In this document: one piece after another, positions 45,905-57,769 of the stretch | Layout: every line of letters begins with the position of its first letter | How positions within the stretch are numbered: position 1 is the first letter of the stretch | Source: Acheta domesticus | Lineage: Eukaryota > Arthropoda > Insecta > Orthoptera > Gryllidae | Assembly: GCA_031308135.1 (NCBI GenBank) | Contig: JAHLJT010000631.1 | Span: forward strand, 156,691,276-156,755,275 | Reading direction: 5' to 3' | Length of the DNA stretch: 64,000 bases | The notes under the pieces: model-generated | The model's database searches: none | Told to the model about the DNA's origin: nothing | What the model saw: only the letters and a program-made list of their open reading frames with translations | Program-made: the position numbers and the translations under genes

Positions 45905-48125
45905 CTAGCTGGTACCCCGGCGCGTTGTTGCCGCAGAAGAAATAATTAAGGGAATATTCCTCTCCCTCCTCTCTTTCCCCCTCTCCTTTTCCGCCTCTCT
46001 CATTTTCCCCACTCTCTCTCTTTTCCATCTGTTTCTTTTCCCCCTCTGTGTCTCTTTCTCCATCTGTCTCTTTTTCCTCTCTGCGTCTCTTTTCTCCATC
46101 TGTCTCTTTTTCCCTCTCTGCGTCTCTTCTTCCCCACTCTCTGACTTTTCCCGCTCTCTCCCCCTCTCCCCTATTTTCCCTCTTTCATTATTTTCCCTCT
46201 CTCTATTTCCTTCTCTTTCACTATTTTCCCTTTCTCTATTTCCTTCTCTCTTTTTCCTTTAATTATTTTCCCGTTCTTTCTCTATTTCCTTATCTCTTAT
46301 TTTTCATCTCCCTCTCTTCCCTGTCTCTTTTTCACTTTCCTGTCATCAACTTGCGCCGCCTGCTCCTTGTGTTCTCCTCGACCTTGCCCCACAGCACACG
46401 GCAACGCCCAGCAACAATGAAGCTCACGAGGATTGGGAATTGCATTTAACTGAAACGCTATCATGTGCTCTAGCGCCATCTAGTGGAGTTACAATAATTG
46501 TACCATGCCTGTGTTCTTCCCGCAAGTGCAAGCAATATGTTGACAAATTTTTATCGCAATTGGATGCTGCTGCGGCAACGCATTAAGCACGAACCAACAA
46601 ACATTGATTTTTATATGTTAGATTAATTTTCTGCATAATATTTTTTCTAGCTTATGAAGAACCCCGCATTGCTGGGGTATTTATCATAATTTTGTATTAA
46701 ACAGAAATTGAAATTCCATCTATTCCAGCCCTGTGGCAGAGCCTACTCCTATCTATTCTACCGTATATTCCCTCCACGCTATCACGCCTCTCTGCCTTGC
46801 TCCAATTTGGAAAAAACCTATACACTACAGCACTTCTCACTAAAAAATATTTAAATTTTAGTCCTATTGGGGTTCCGGCCCCCAAACTCCTTTCTCTTTA
46901 TAATTGAAAATAATGAACAAATCTAAAGTAAAAAATTAAATGCATGTACTTACGTTATTCTATTTGTGGAATTTTATGTATTATATACCAAGACTTACAA
47001 TAACTTGACACATTATAAATCTTACTCTTTTCATATTTTTTCTTCTCGCGTATTTATATAGAAAAGTTTGAAATTGATCTTGCCGCATCAATCGACTGTT
47101 AGAAATAATTAAAGTAATTTTAATTGGATTTTAGTACCTGTTTTAGGATCCTTGATAAATTGTGGCTGACCAAAAGGAGCTACTAACCTCTTATGCGATT
47201 ATAATATCTCAAAAAATCCGAGATCACAGTGAATCCCGGCTTGACAACACTTTTTCTCTTATTTAAAATAACAACCTTCAAAACCAGCGTTGTCACACAT
47301 TAAATTCCTCCAAATACCCATTTACCAATACTATTTTACTTTAATTGTACAGCCGTTTTACTAAAAACTGTATTAATGCCGAACTGTCATCAATTTAACC
47401 ATTCCTTCAGCACCCAAGGTACTCTCTACTATCCCATTCTCTACCATATTAAACACTTCTCTGAAGCCTGCATTCCTCCATCAGTTTCAGAATAAACACG
47501 TAATCGCACTGTCGCTCGCCTAACCTGCAAGTACGTAATAATTATGCTTAATTCACTACAATTAAACATATGTGCATATGTACCTTTTTACGGCAATGTT
47601 AACCACATTCATCAGAAATGATATCTTTCCAAAACATTTAGTCTCTTGTACACTTAATGCACTCACATCTACACGCAATTAAATCAATATTTCAAGTTAC
47701 CTTTTCTAAATAAAGCGAAACAAACCATTACTATTACACTAAAACAAATATTTAGGGTTAGACAACTGGCTGTGAAAAATAAACAATGAGTCCTCTAAAT
47801 ACACAATCCTTTCATTGATGAAAACAGTAGAAGATCTCAGACCTCTTCCTCTGGTGGCGCGCAGCTTAACAATTGACATTGATCCACCATTGAATCTGTG
47901 ATGTAAAGCCAGGCGCAAAATGTCCGGAAAAGTAATTATTTTGTGAATATAGTAAGGTTTGCGATTGTAAATCATAGCCTATGTTACTCCAGACCTTAAA
48001 GGAAGCTAATACAAAAGTTTCATCAGTATTGGTTCAGTAGATTCAGAGATTATCGCGCTGTAAGTCAGTGCAGTTCTGTCTTTATATATTAGTATAGATA
48101 TAGATATAGAAGTATAGATATAGAT
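45905..48125. repeat. Composite dispersed repeat (TACTAGCTGGTACCCCGG … TTAGTATAGATATAGAT)
   Basis: The left edge TACTAGCTGGTACCCCGGCG and the right edge (TCAGAGATTATCGCGC … TATATATTAGTATAGAT) look like the two ends of a repeat type common in arthropod genomes. I judge this from memory of such ends, not from a search. Inside are the CT tract (45947-46345), a 'GCGCCATCTAGTGGAG' block near 46471, and about 1.3 kb (46640-47975) with no recognisable feature, perhaps an insertion. Confidence 0.4.
45947..46345 (+). repeat. CT-rich low-complexity tract
   Basis: About 400 bases of near-pure pyrimidine with a wandering CTCTCTTTTTCC unit. The open frames on both strands here come from the repeat composition and are not genes. 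Confidence 0.95.
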
Positions 48126-48899
48126 TTACATCTCCATCAAAGATGTATACATTTCTACCTTCAACATTTATAAACAAATCGCTACATAACTTTACATTAC
48201 TACTTTGATGCTCCACTATTTAGTGTTTAGGCACTATCACTAATCCGTCCATCTCGATACATCACCAGCTTCCCACGATGAGAGTTTAGGGCGCTTTTTG
48301 TTCTGTAACTCTTCTCATACTTTCCATTCCACTACCGGCAGGATGGGACACTCTCCCTTATCAGCTATCGCGATATTAACAATATCTCAACTCGTTTTTT
48401 GACAATTTCATCAGAAATTCATTTATTTGTTTCTCAATTTCGTCCAAAACAGCAAACATTAATTAGGAATCAAATTAAATTTTAAAGCGCTATTCCGAAG
48501 ACATAAAATGCCAGGTGCAATCGTATGTGACGTTACATGTCGAACACGCATTCTGCGACACTCAATTTCAGAAGATGCAAAAAAATTGCTGCAAGTGACA
48601 TCAATGTCAATGTGACGATCGTGACACTTCCAATGAAGCAATCACCGACAACGCGAGACGAAGCAATATCGGAAGCGTCGTTCATAACCTGGACACATTC
48701 ACTCATCCCATCGTTCCCTTCGTCCCTCAAAAACTTCGCGAGAGACGCCTAAAAAATGAATAACTGATGACGTATGATGAATACAAAACCCTTCAATAAC
48801 CACCCTCGACTTGCCTCTTGCAATTAAAAAATGGCAAACGCATTTTATCTCGTCCAGAGCAATATTACACCATTTTTAATCAGCATCTCACTTTTCTCT
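48126..48899. other. No recognised gene
   Basis: AT-rich; a 60-71 codon ORF on each strand around 48459-48752 has no recognisable features. Confidence 0.5.
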
Positions 48900-49290
48900 G
48901 ACCTCCCCGTGCAGCCTCCCCCCGTCGGTCGGGGGGGGGGGGCTCTTATTATTCAGCGCCGCCGCAGCCACCGCAGCAACCCTTCGGAGCGCCCCGCTCC
49001 CCTCCCCCTCCCCCCGCCACCGAAGGTTCTGTGAAGCCCGAGTTTTAGATGAGTTTTAATCTGAGGCCGCCGCGGCTGCCTGTGTGTGTATGCCATTGGT
49101 TTGTATCTCTCACGAGGGGCAAATAAATTGCTATGTCCCCTGAACACCAATATTCCATATCTCATTTCCGGCCTAGCGATAAAATGGGATGGAACACGAG
49201 GGCTGCGGCCCGCGCTAGCCACGCGCCCCACCGGCGCGCTCAGCGTGCGGAGGCCGTGCACAGCATTCGGAAACGACGCATTTTATAGCT
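48900..49290. other. CpG-rich patch with G-run and a minus-strand TATAAAA
   Basis: A GGTCGGGGGGGGGGGG run, CCGCCGCAGCC repeats and many CG dinucleotides mark an island. On the minus strand a TATAAAA (49281-49287) is followed by GC-rich DNA, so a promoter firing leftwards is possible. No downstream exon is recognised. Confidence 0.3.
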
Positions 49291-49714
49291 CGTAGGAAAG
49301 CCCTTGATAGCTTGCAAAATTTATAAACTTATTGATCTTTAAGGTTGATCTACGTTTAAACTTCAGATTTAAAGTTATAAGAACTAACATTTCTATGATG
49401 TCATGTTTATTAAAAATTTAGAACTATAAAAGGATAAACAGAATAGTTTAACTCGCAGGATGGATTATGCCATATTTGAAGAAACTTGCAATCATTGAAA
49501 GGCCCAGAGTTTATTTAAACTTCAAAACCAATCGAACTTCTAAGCTTGTAAATTAGCTTTTATTCGATATTACATTACAATGGGCATTATATTTTTCTCA
49601 CTCCAAAAGGAATTTTATAATCGAATTTCAGAAAAGTGCTCCACGAATTCTACACATGCAATACAAGTTTCGTCTTTGAAGTTTTTGAAATAAGTGTTGG
49701 TAACAATACCACTA

Positions 49715-50274
49715 TTTTTACTTCCTTTTTACTACCTACTCAGTACAGAAAACTGTTGTGTAATGCTGGGAGGGAAAGCAAGGCGAATTTTCGACACAAG
49801 AATTCTAATTGCTGGGCTCTGGTGACGAAAGAGTGGATAAATCCAATTGCTAAATATTAATAATAATATCCTAAAATCCTCTACCACGTGGTGTAGCCAG
49901 AATCCATATTTTGTGGGTCCTTGATACCTAAAAATCAATTGACGACAAAATATCTGCCCGTCTGTGAGCAATGCTCGTGGCAAAACCGCTCGGCCGATTT
50001 TCTCTATATTTGATATTCCTCAATCGATCTGACTGATGTCGTAGCCCTTTGAATCTGAAATCGATATTTTAATTCTAGGAGTACTTTGCAAGACGCTCTG
50101 GGACATTTTCAAAATGTTCAAAAAATATTACAACAATTTTTGTATTAAATTTTGTTGTCAGAATGCTTCACAAAAATAAATGCTTCACAGAATGGGGCAG
50201 GACTGATTTTCGTTGAAATGCCTTATTTTTGAAAATTGCAAAATTACAATTTTTCGGCGTCTTCCTACAACTAC
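49715..50274 (+). repeat. DINE-like element, 5' half
   Basis: Header remnants (TTTTACTACC … GTAATGCTGGGAGGG) are followed by 'AGAGTGGATAAATCCAATTGC', 'TCCTCTACCACGTGGTGT', 'GTGGGTCCTTGATACC', 'GGCCGATTTTCTC' and 'GATATTCCTCAATCGATCTG'. It stops at 'TCTTCCTACAACTAC', where the Jockey relic begins. Confidence 0.75.
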
Positions 50275-50275
50275 G

Positions 50276-52650
50276 TACCGGATATCCTGAATATAGCAAT
50301 AACTGATACACAAACTAATTTTCAGTTCTTTATTTTGAACCAAATTCAGATCACTTACCAGTCGTTATTTCAATGAATCAAACCCCTCCCCCACACAACC
50401 CACCCTTGCCCATCCCACACAAACATCAATTGGAATAAACTTTCAAATATTAATAAATATATAAAAATCAAATATTTAAAATCAAACTCCAAAATTAAAA
50501 CTTAACCTCCATATAAAGAGAACAAAAAATAATGTAACTAAATAATTTGAATATCCCACCGTACATTGCACACCAAGCAGGACACATGTGTACCTCAATC
50601 TCATTTTTTCCTTGAATACGTTGTGCGTATTATAAGATTTTGAAATTTCATTACATTGCCCAAAATACAACTGACTACGACATATTAAAGAATGTAATCG
50701 TTTTAAGGTGTTTCGCGAGCACTGACTAAAAACAAGCACGGGGGTGCATTTGTACCCCGCTTGGTATTCCGCGTCACCAATTTCTATTCACATGAATCAT
50801 TTTGAATATTGTACTCCTTGAATTGGCACGCCAATCTTTTGAATCAAATGAAAGTGACTTTACTGAAACGCCCGCAAGTTTCCAGTTACGCATTTGAATC
50901 ATCGAGTCAGACTATCTGTACTTGTGACTTTAGTACTAATTCGTGTATTTTTGCATTCCAAAGAACAATATCGAGGCAAGATATAACAGATAAATGTAAA
51001 AAGAGAAATTTTATTCTGGACCTGGCGCAAGAACTTATCAAAGAGAGACTGATGAAACCTAATAATTGACTGAAAGAACAATACGGGCTGAAATGAAATG
51101 TTTGCTTGGAGAGGAAGCGGTGGGCTCTGCACTTCCTGAATCTTCTTCTTCAGCAAAGTGGAAGATGCAGCGCTACGTGCGAGATTGCGAGATACAGAAA
51201 GATAACGAATAGAACAAGATGTTTCAAGTGTTTGTTATGTACATAATAAATATTTTGACACTACTACAAAAAATGTATGCATCAATACCCTAAAACAGGA
51301 ATGATCTAACAAGAGGTATTCGGTAGAAGTGTCTCCGTCTACTAAATGAGAAACATACAAATGTTGATTGATTCTATTAAATTTGTCTTTTATTGCATAT
51401 TAACTAGTCAAAATAATCAAAATGTTCGTATGCGAGTTATAACCTGTTTCAAAGCAATCTTGCATAATATTTGTGTGGGGTACACGAGTTCCCGCTTTGT
51501 ATTCGGCGTTACCATAAGAACTTGGTATGCGGTGGGTTATTACTGCAATTAATACGTTACGGATATCTAAATGTAATTGCACTACAAAAGTTAAATTGCT
51601 TAAATCCCTTTTGGAAATTATAATCACCAAAAATAAAACAAGATATCTTTGGTGAATTACGAGAATACCTCAAAAAAATTCAATTTTTTAAATACAGTAA
51701 CCAAAAAAGCAATAACTGAATACATACAATCACTCAAACTATAATAACCTAAATCAGTTCCTTAATACGAGCAATAATGCACGCTGGCTATTCACTAAAG
51801 TTTTAAAAGTTAAGCACATCCCATCCTTGAGCACGCTTCTAGGAAAACACTTCACACCAACTGGTAAAGTAGAATTACTGGACAATCATTTTGAGCATTC
51901 ATTCACTCCTAAAAAGATCGCACACAAACAAAACACAATTTCATAAATCTCACAAAATCAAATTGTCAAATACCTTGGACTGAATTTTGATGCCAGAATT
52001 TTGATACCAATAGAAAACCAATATAACCAAACCAACAAATGCAACTCACAAAAATAAAATTAATTCAACTAAGGCCCTTACTCAACAAAAGCAAACTTTC
52101 TTTAAATAACGCAATGGCCTTATACTAAGCAATAATTACCGTGTTTATGTTTTTTGTGTGTCTGATATGAGTCAATGACTCAAAAACAAGTATAAATAAA
52201 ATTCAATTTACATGAAACAAATTCCTCCGAATAGCAAGTCATGCCCCTTAATTCATATCAGACAACTCCATAAAGAATTAAACTTACCACTTATCTTATG
52301 AAATATTTTATCATCATTAGGCTCAACTATCTCACTAATCGGAATTATTATATTAATCTTCATCCACATAGTCCATCTCTCTAATAACTTCTATTCAAGT
52401 ATTAAATCAATAGACCAAGTCACTCCTATACTCCATCAATCGTTTCCCAACCCGCATTAAAAACAGATTTCCATTAGAAGCTTTCCTAAAAACGTTTTCA
52501 CACTATAGCTAAAATAGTAAAAATAGTAGATGCTCTGTGAGTTTCTATGTCAGTTTGTAGTTACTATTGTTAAATGTTAAGTTAAAATAGTTTAGTTATA
52601 TGCCAACAAAATATACATGAGGAAATTAACAAACTGAACTACGTAGACAG
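50276..52650 (+). pseudogene. Jockey-clade LINE relic, internally deleted and split by a piggyBac-like relic
   Basis: Reading across frames: PDILNIAITDTQTNFQF and SDHLPVVIS (from 50346), the last catalytic motif of the APE endonuclease. After the 982-bp insertion come NARWLFTKVLKVKHIPSL and FTPTGKVELLDNHFEHSFTP (pre-RT region), then KYLGLNFDA and LIQLRPLLNK (post-RT), then a RFP…RIKNRFPLEAF ending near 52500 and an AT-rich 3' tail. The RT core with its catalytic box is deleted near 51945. Many stops interrupt the frames. Confidence 0.78.
50555..51536 (+). mobile_element. piggyBac-like relic, about 982 bp, inside the Jockey relic
   Basis: Possible inverted ends CCCACCGTAC and the complement of GCGGTGGG sit next to ATAT and TTAT, degraded forms of the TTAA target. 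Subterminal palindromic words (GGACACATGTGTACC, GGGGTGCATTTGTACCCC) resemble piggyBac ends. The coding scrap RNFILDLAQELIKERLMKP, then TIRAEMKCLLG and a cysteine-rich RTRCFKCLLC, fits the C-terminus and cysteine-rich domain of piggyBac transposases. The DDD catalytic core is absent. Confidence 0.55.
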
Positions 52651-53772
52651 CAACAATACAATTTAAAAAACTAACAAAAAGTCCGCGTGCGATCTTTCCT
52701 TTTTTTGTCCTACCCTTACCCCTTACTTACACACACACTTGCATTCACTATTTGACAATATATGCCAGGAGACCAATCGGGGTTTAGAGCTTGTCCCGGT
52801 CGGGGCAGTCCTCGCTGGTGGGAGACACCTAATTGGGGAAAACTCCGCTAGCCGACGTAGAGCAGCGCCGGACCTCGCCATCCAGCGGGGAAGATCACCG
52901 CCTCCTCCCGCGATACAACATGCACATACGGGATGAATGACTTTAGCAGTTGACGCACTCGGAATCACTAATCAATCAATTAACGACTGTTTATAGGAGG
53001 AAGACACGCGAGGCCTTGAGCGCGGGCGCTGAGGCGCAGCGGGCGCCGCGGCGCGGATGCTGCGCGCAATTGATGTCAGCTGTTTATCGCTCGCGGGCTG
53101 CCTATGATGCGCCGTGGCGAGGGGAGGGAAAACGCTACGAAACGGTGTGACATGGCGTTTCGCTGTAGGATAATTGGCAGACATCTATCGAACAGGCAGG
53201 TACAAGCTCCTAGGACGCGAAACTTGTAAATGATACAGCTATGACATGAGTCTTTTTGATCGTGATAAACATGAGATACAGCAGGAAGCACCGTGTATTG
53301 ATCAATGAACAAGCGTGCAACGCGTAATGTCAGGAACCATTTATTTTCAAACTGCTTCCATCGTCTGTTTTGGAAATAAGTACATTGACACATAGTTATT
53401 CGAATAATTAGTTCAATATGTAAGTTCATAATGTTCATTCATTGTAAGAAAATATTTATTTTAAAATAATAATTTATAACCTACTGTACATAATAAAAAT
53501 GTTATAGCACACATACACACGTGAATGCTATACTTTTAATTACAAATATAAAAATAAAGGGCTTATTATATTGACATTGATTTGGAAGCAACTTCTGGAG
53601 GGAAGCAAAACTTCAGTACTCACCCGAACAGAAAACACAGAGATATTATATCGTAAATACCAATACGATAGCAATTAAAATTTATTTCAAATTAAAACAC
53701 AGTATTTCCCCAGCCACATGAAACTTTATATTATATAATTTTAATTATCAAAAAAACATGGCAATACTAGTG
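52651..53772. other. Spacer between the Jockey relic and the ankyrin gene; GC-rich patches
   Basis: GC-rich patches at about 52780-52930 and 53005-53130 have short open frames on both strands and no recognisable product. The rest is AT-rich. A second AATAAA on the minus strand (TTTATT at 53691-53696) could be an alternative poly(A) signal for the ankyrin gene. Confidence 0.4.
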
Positions 53773-53778
53773 TTTATT
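53773..53778 (-). terminator. Poly(A) signal AATAAA of the ankyrin gene
   Basis: The complement of TTTATT is the canonical AATAAA, 51 bases after the stop codon on the minus strand. It suggests a short 3' UTR. Confidence 0.6.
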
Positions 53779-53829
53779 TCTCAGTTTTGTAAACTAAAAG
53801 GAGGGACACGCTCAGAAAAAAAATGCAAT

Positions 53830-56800
53830 TTAGCACGAGACATCACTCTCGTCGCCTTTATTGAGGTCGAGCTGGCCTCCACTTGCAGCTGCGTTGCTCC
53901 CGCCCGTAAACTGCAGGGCGCCGGAGTCGCTCTCGCGATACGAAGGAACGCGCCCTACGGCGGCTGCCCGCTGCTTCTGGGACGCCGCGGACCCCGACAT
54001 GACCACCAGCTCCTCCTCTGAATCGCTGGTCTCACTTCCGCGCCACGAGGCGTTCTTCTTCGCCGCGGGATTATGCACCGGCACCTGCTTCGAAGGTTTC
54101 GACTGTTTTTCTTGTTTACTTGATGACTTAACTTTGGTTTTAGGTATAGCGCCTGTGTTTGCTGCGGATGAATGGTTTTGATCGACAACTTTCTTCGAAG
54201 CCCCAGCTTTTGAAGGTGAACTAGGTGTATTATTTGATTTCACATTTTTGGAAGGAGGTGTGCCATTTTGTTCTGACATGTCTTTGGTAGAGGCAGCACC
54301 TACAGATGATCCAGTGGCAACTTTAGATTTTACTTCTTTGGGTGATAGGGACTTCTGCGTACGTTCTGCGTCTTTTTTCAAGTCAGCAGTTTTTCCAGGT
54401 GACTGAGCTGCTGCTTTGGATTTTCCTGCTTTGGGTGAAGAAAGCGTATGATCATCTTTCTTCGGACTAGTTGCTTTCTGAGAGGTATTCACGTCACTAG
54501 ATGCTTCTCCTTCGGACCACGGATGCATAGCGTTATTATTAGCAACTTCTTCCGAAACACCAGTGTCTACAGGCGATGTAGTGGGAATAGGATGTCCTTG
54601 CTGGGGGTGTTCGAGGTCCGAGGTGTGTGTGTGGTCCGGGATTTCCGACCCGATGGCTATGCGTGCATAGCGCATGAGGTTAGAGCCGGCGTCGAACAAC
54701 GCTCCGAACATGCCTCCACTGTTAGAGGCGGGGGGAGGCGGAGATGTAGGGAGCGGGGGAATGTCATCTTCGCTCTCATCTATCACGTCAGTTTCATCTG
54801 GAGGCGACTTTACACCGTTCAGTTGAAGCTCACTGTTCGTACCTTCTGTGAGGACTTTTTCATCTGGTGAATCTCTTCCGTCGTTAGTTGGTTTATTGGA
54901 CACTTCATGAACTTCCAGGCTTCTTGATTGTTCTTCCTCCACTTGTGATTCAGCACTGTCTGGCCTGCTGATTGTTAACTTTTCACTGAACTGCACTTTG
55001 GACATTCGCCGAGGTACGGGAGGTCCATTAGATTTTCCGCGTTGAATATTTGTAGGTTGATGAGGTTCTGGAGAAATTTGGGTATCAACATTTCTGATGC
55101 CTTCACGCCTGCCTTCTTGGCGATTGTATTCAGAAACACCGACGGAAAGCCGAATAAGACTCACTTTACTTTTGTCATCATCACCCCAGTCGAAAAGCGA
55201 TTTCTGCTGAAACAGAGATGTCGTGTGTGGATTCAGTGTTTCAAATTCTTCCTCCTGCTCTTCCTGCATCTCATCCTCGTTTTCGTCCTGTTTCTTTTCT
55301 TCATTTCCATCTGTCGTCGGCTCTTCCATCGATTGCTGTTTGGAATCCACAGCGTTAGTAAGACTTGAAGCGACGTGCTGCTCCTGGGATGTGTTAAGAC
55401 TCTTTCTCTTCCTGGTGGGGGCTTCAGGTGGTTTGTCGCCCTCTACAGCCTCCTCCCCCTCCTCGTCCTTCTCGTCCTTGGCGTCCACCTGGGTGGCGGA
55501 CGCTGCGCCCGCCTTCTTGCGCGCCCACTCCTCGAGCATCTCCACGATGTCTGTGTGCGGCACGCGAGCGGCGAGGCGCGCGGGCTTGAGGCCGTCGCCG
55601 TTGAGCGGCGCGGGGTCGGCGCCGGCCTCCAGCAGCGCGGCCACGACGCCCGCGTGGCCCTCCTTGGCGGCCCAGTGCAGCGGCGCGTCGCCGTCGCGGT
55701 TGGCGACGTCGGGGTCGGCGCCCGCCGCCACCAGCGCCGCGGCGGCGCGCGCGTGGCCCTCGCCCGCCGCCCAGTGCAGCGGCGCCGAGCCGTGGTTGTC
55801 GGCCAGCGCCGTGTCCGCCCCCGCGCGCACCAGCAGCTGCAGCGTGTCCTCGTGGCCGCACCACGACGCCCAGTGCAGCGCCGTCGCGCCCACGGGGTCT
55901 CGCGCGTTGACGGCGGCGCCCGCGTCCAGCAGCGCGCGCACGCACGGCGCGTGCTCGCCCTTGGCCGCCAGGTGCAGCGGCGGCGCGCGCCGCCCGCCCT
56001 GCCCGCCGTCGGGCTTGGCGCCGGCCGCCAGCAGGCGCTGCACCAGCGACGTGTGCCCGCGCAGCGCAGCCAGGTGCAGCGCGGTGTAGCCGTCGTAGTT
56101 GGCCGTGTCCAGGTCGGCGCCCAGCTCCAGCAGGCACATGGCGGCCGCGTCGTGGCCCCTGTTGCACGCCCAGTGCAGCGGGGTCGTGCCGTCCGGGTTG
56201 ACGAGGTTCACGTCCACGCCGGCGTTCTTGAACGTGTGCAGCGTGCCGGGCCTGTTCTCGCGCGCGGCCGCGTGCACCGCGGTGCCGCCCGCGCGGTTGA
56301 CGATCTGCACCTCCGCGCCCTTGGCCAGCAGGAAGCGCACGACGGCGCTCTGGCCCTCCATGGCGGCCCAGTGCAGGGGCGTGCACAGGTCGGCGTCCTT
56401 GGCGTTGACGTGGGCGCCCGCGCGCACCAGCGCTTCGGCGCAGCGCAGGTGGCCGCCCGCCGCCGCCCAGTGCAGCGCGCTGGCGCCCGCGTTGTCGGTG
56501 GCGCCGGCCGCCGCGCCGCGCTCCAGCAGCAGGCGCACCAGCCCCGCGTGGCCCTCGGTGGCGGCGGCGTGCAGCGGCGTGGTGCCCTCGCCGTCCTCGC
56601 GGTCCACCTCGGCGCCCGCCTCCAGCAGCACGCGCGCCGCCTCGATGTGGTTCTCGGCGACGGCCGCGTGCAGCGCCGTCGACCCGTTCAGCTTCTTGAT
56701 GTTGGCGCTGGCCTCGAAGGCGAAGAGCGTCTGCAGCGTGTCGGCGTGGCCCTCCTGCGCCGCCAGGATGACGGCCGAGGAGCCGTCGTTGCGCTGCACG

Positions 56801-56973
56801 TTCACGTCGGGCTTCACGCGCCGCGCGTCACCCTTGAACACGCGCAGGAAGTTGTGGCACAGCGTCGTCTCCGTCTGCTCGTCCATCTCTCGCAGCAGCA
56901 GGTACTTCACCATTTCAGAACGGCCATTCTCAGCGGCGATGTGGAGCGCTGTTGAACCTTCGAAGTCGATAAC
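53830..56973 (-). CDS. Ankyrin-repeat protein, 3'-terminal exon (about 1047 residues)
   Basis: This exon opens at a splice acceptor (GCGGCAG, AG at 56974-56975) with VIDFEGSTALHIAAENG and ends in DESDVSC and stop. There is no ATG at the open edge, so earlier exons must exist. An upstream in-frame acceptor (TTTCAG) would add 11 residues. Fourteen ankyrin repeats (residues 1 to about 487) follow the usual x-G-x-TPLHxAA-x-GH pattern; repeat 1 has an insertion of about 30 residues and repeat 14 is degenerate (LKPARLAARV). The tail is long and disordered: an acidic stretch with a basic APTRKRKS, a Glu-rich run near KSLFDWGDDD, DIPPLPTSPPPP, then Ser/Lys-rich SPK repeats. Such repeats bind protein partners, probably in the cytoplasm or nucleus. 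I cannot name the orthologue. The repeat region is very GC-rich, unlike its surroundings. Confidence 0.9.
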   Translation of the reverse strand, partial: VIDFEGSTALHIAAENGRSEMVKYLLLREMDEQTETTLCHNFLRVFKGDARRVKPDVNVQRNDGSSAVILAAQEGHADTLQTLFAFEASANIKKLNGSTALHAAVAENHIEAARVLLEAGAEVDREDGEGTTPLHAAATEGHAGLVRLLLERGAAAGATDNAGASALHWAAAGGHLRCAEALVRAGAHVNAKDADLCTPLHWAAMEGQSAVVRFLLAKGAEVQIVNRAGGTAVHAAARENRPGTLHTFKNAGVDVNLVNPDGTTPLHWACNRGHDAAAMCLLELGADLDTANYDGYTALHLAALRGHTSLVQRLLAAGAKPDGGQGGRRAPPLHLAAKGEHAPCVRALLDAGAAVNARDPVGATALHWASWCGHEDTLQLLVRAGADTALADNHGSAPLHWAAGEGHARAAAALVAAGADPDVANRDGDAPLHWAAKEGHAGVVAALLEAGADPAPLNGDGLKPARLAARVPHTDIVEMLEEWARKKAGAASATQVDAKDEKDEEGEEAVEGDKPPEAPTRKRKSLNTSQEQHVASSLTNAVDSKQQSMEEPTTDGNEEKKQDENEDEMQEEQEEEFETLNPHTTSLFQQKSLFDWGDDDKSKVSLIRLSVGVSEYNRQEGRREGIRNVDTQISPEPHQPTNIQRGKSNGPPVPRRMSKVQFSEKLTISRPDSAESQVEEEQSRSLEVHEVSNKPTNDGRDSPDEKVLTEGTNSELQLNGVKSPPDETDVIDESEDDIPPLPTSPPPPASNSGGMFGALFDAGSNLMRYARIAIGSEIPDHTHTSDLEHPQQGHPIPTTSPVDTGVSEEVANNNAMHPWSEGEASSDVNTSQKATSPKKDDHTLSSPKAGKSKAAAQSPGKTADLKKDAERTQKSLSPKEVKSKVATGSSVGAASTKDMSEQNGTPPSKNVKSNNTPSSPSKAGASKKVVDQNHSSAANTGAIPKTKVKSSSKQEKQSKPSKQVPVHNPAAKKNASWRGSETSDSEEELVVMSGSAASQKQRAAAVGRVPSYRESDSGALQFTGGSNAAASGGQLDLNKGDESDVSC

Positions 56974-57769
56974 CTGCCGCAAAGCACAATTGTTTAGTAT
57001 ATTTAGCTGAAATCATGAAACATTTTGAGCAGTTATTCAATATGAAAATTACGAACTAGTGATACTCCAATAGCATGTATTTCTGATATTATTTATAACT
57101 TTCGCACTTTTTGAAAATTCCTTGAGTTCATCAAAAATGCAATCTACACCATTTTTAAACGTCCATTCATTTATCTGTGGATAAAATGAAGAAACAATTG
57201 GGAGAGATTATTGAAGAACTGATTTTATTTAAATTTGCAAATAATCTTAAGCAGAATTTACTCCAAAACTACTAATTTTAAAATTAAAAAAAAAGTTATA
57301 TATGATATTTTTTCAAAGATCTCCTTTTTGCAATACATTTTGTTTAAGACGAAAATTTCTTTCTTCCAATTTGCAGTTTTATAGGAACCTCTTTGCAAAT
57401 TTCTATTGTACAGCAAGTTGGAAATGAGATTAGCGCCATTTTTTATCGTTCTTATAATATATACGAGAAAGAAAATTCAAAGAAGAAATTTGGAGCTAGT
57501 TGTGAGCAATCTGTCAACAACAGATTTTATTAAGGGAAAAAGCTTTATCCTCAATATTTTACTTGTCTGATGATCCCAAAAAAATTAAAAAACTGGAATT
57601 TTAACGAAAGTGAGCCTTTTTTTTTGTGTTTTACACTATGAGAGAAAATGTATAATCAAAACTAGTGTGGTTACAACAGCATATACTTTCTCATATTACT
57701 TTTAACTGCTCCGCTATATTGTGTAGTACATAAACATGAAAAAGTATTTTCGAACCTGCAAAAATTATC

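Noticed and set aside
45947..46449. 133-codon Ser/Phe/Pro-rich ORF and its Lys/Arg/Glu-rich antisense
   Set aside because: Both are readings of the CT-rich low-complexity tract.
55375..56955. 526-codon plus-strand ORF (and others of 288-320 codons) opposite the ankyrin exon
   Set aside because: They arise because GC-rich codons leave few stops on the other strand. The peptides are Arg/Ala/Gly/Val-rich copies of the 33-residue periodicity with no independent domain.
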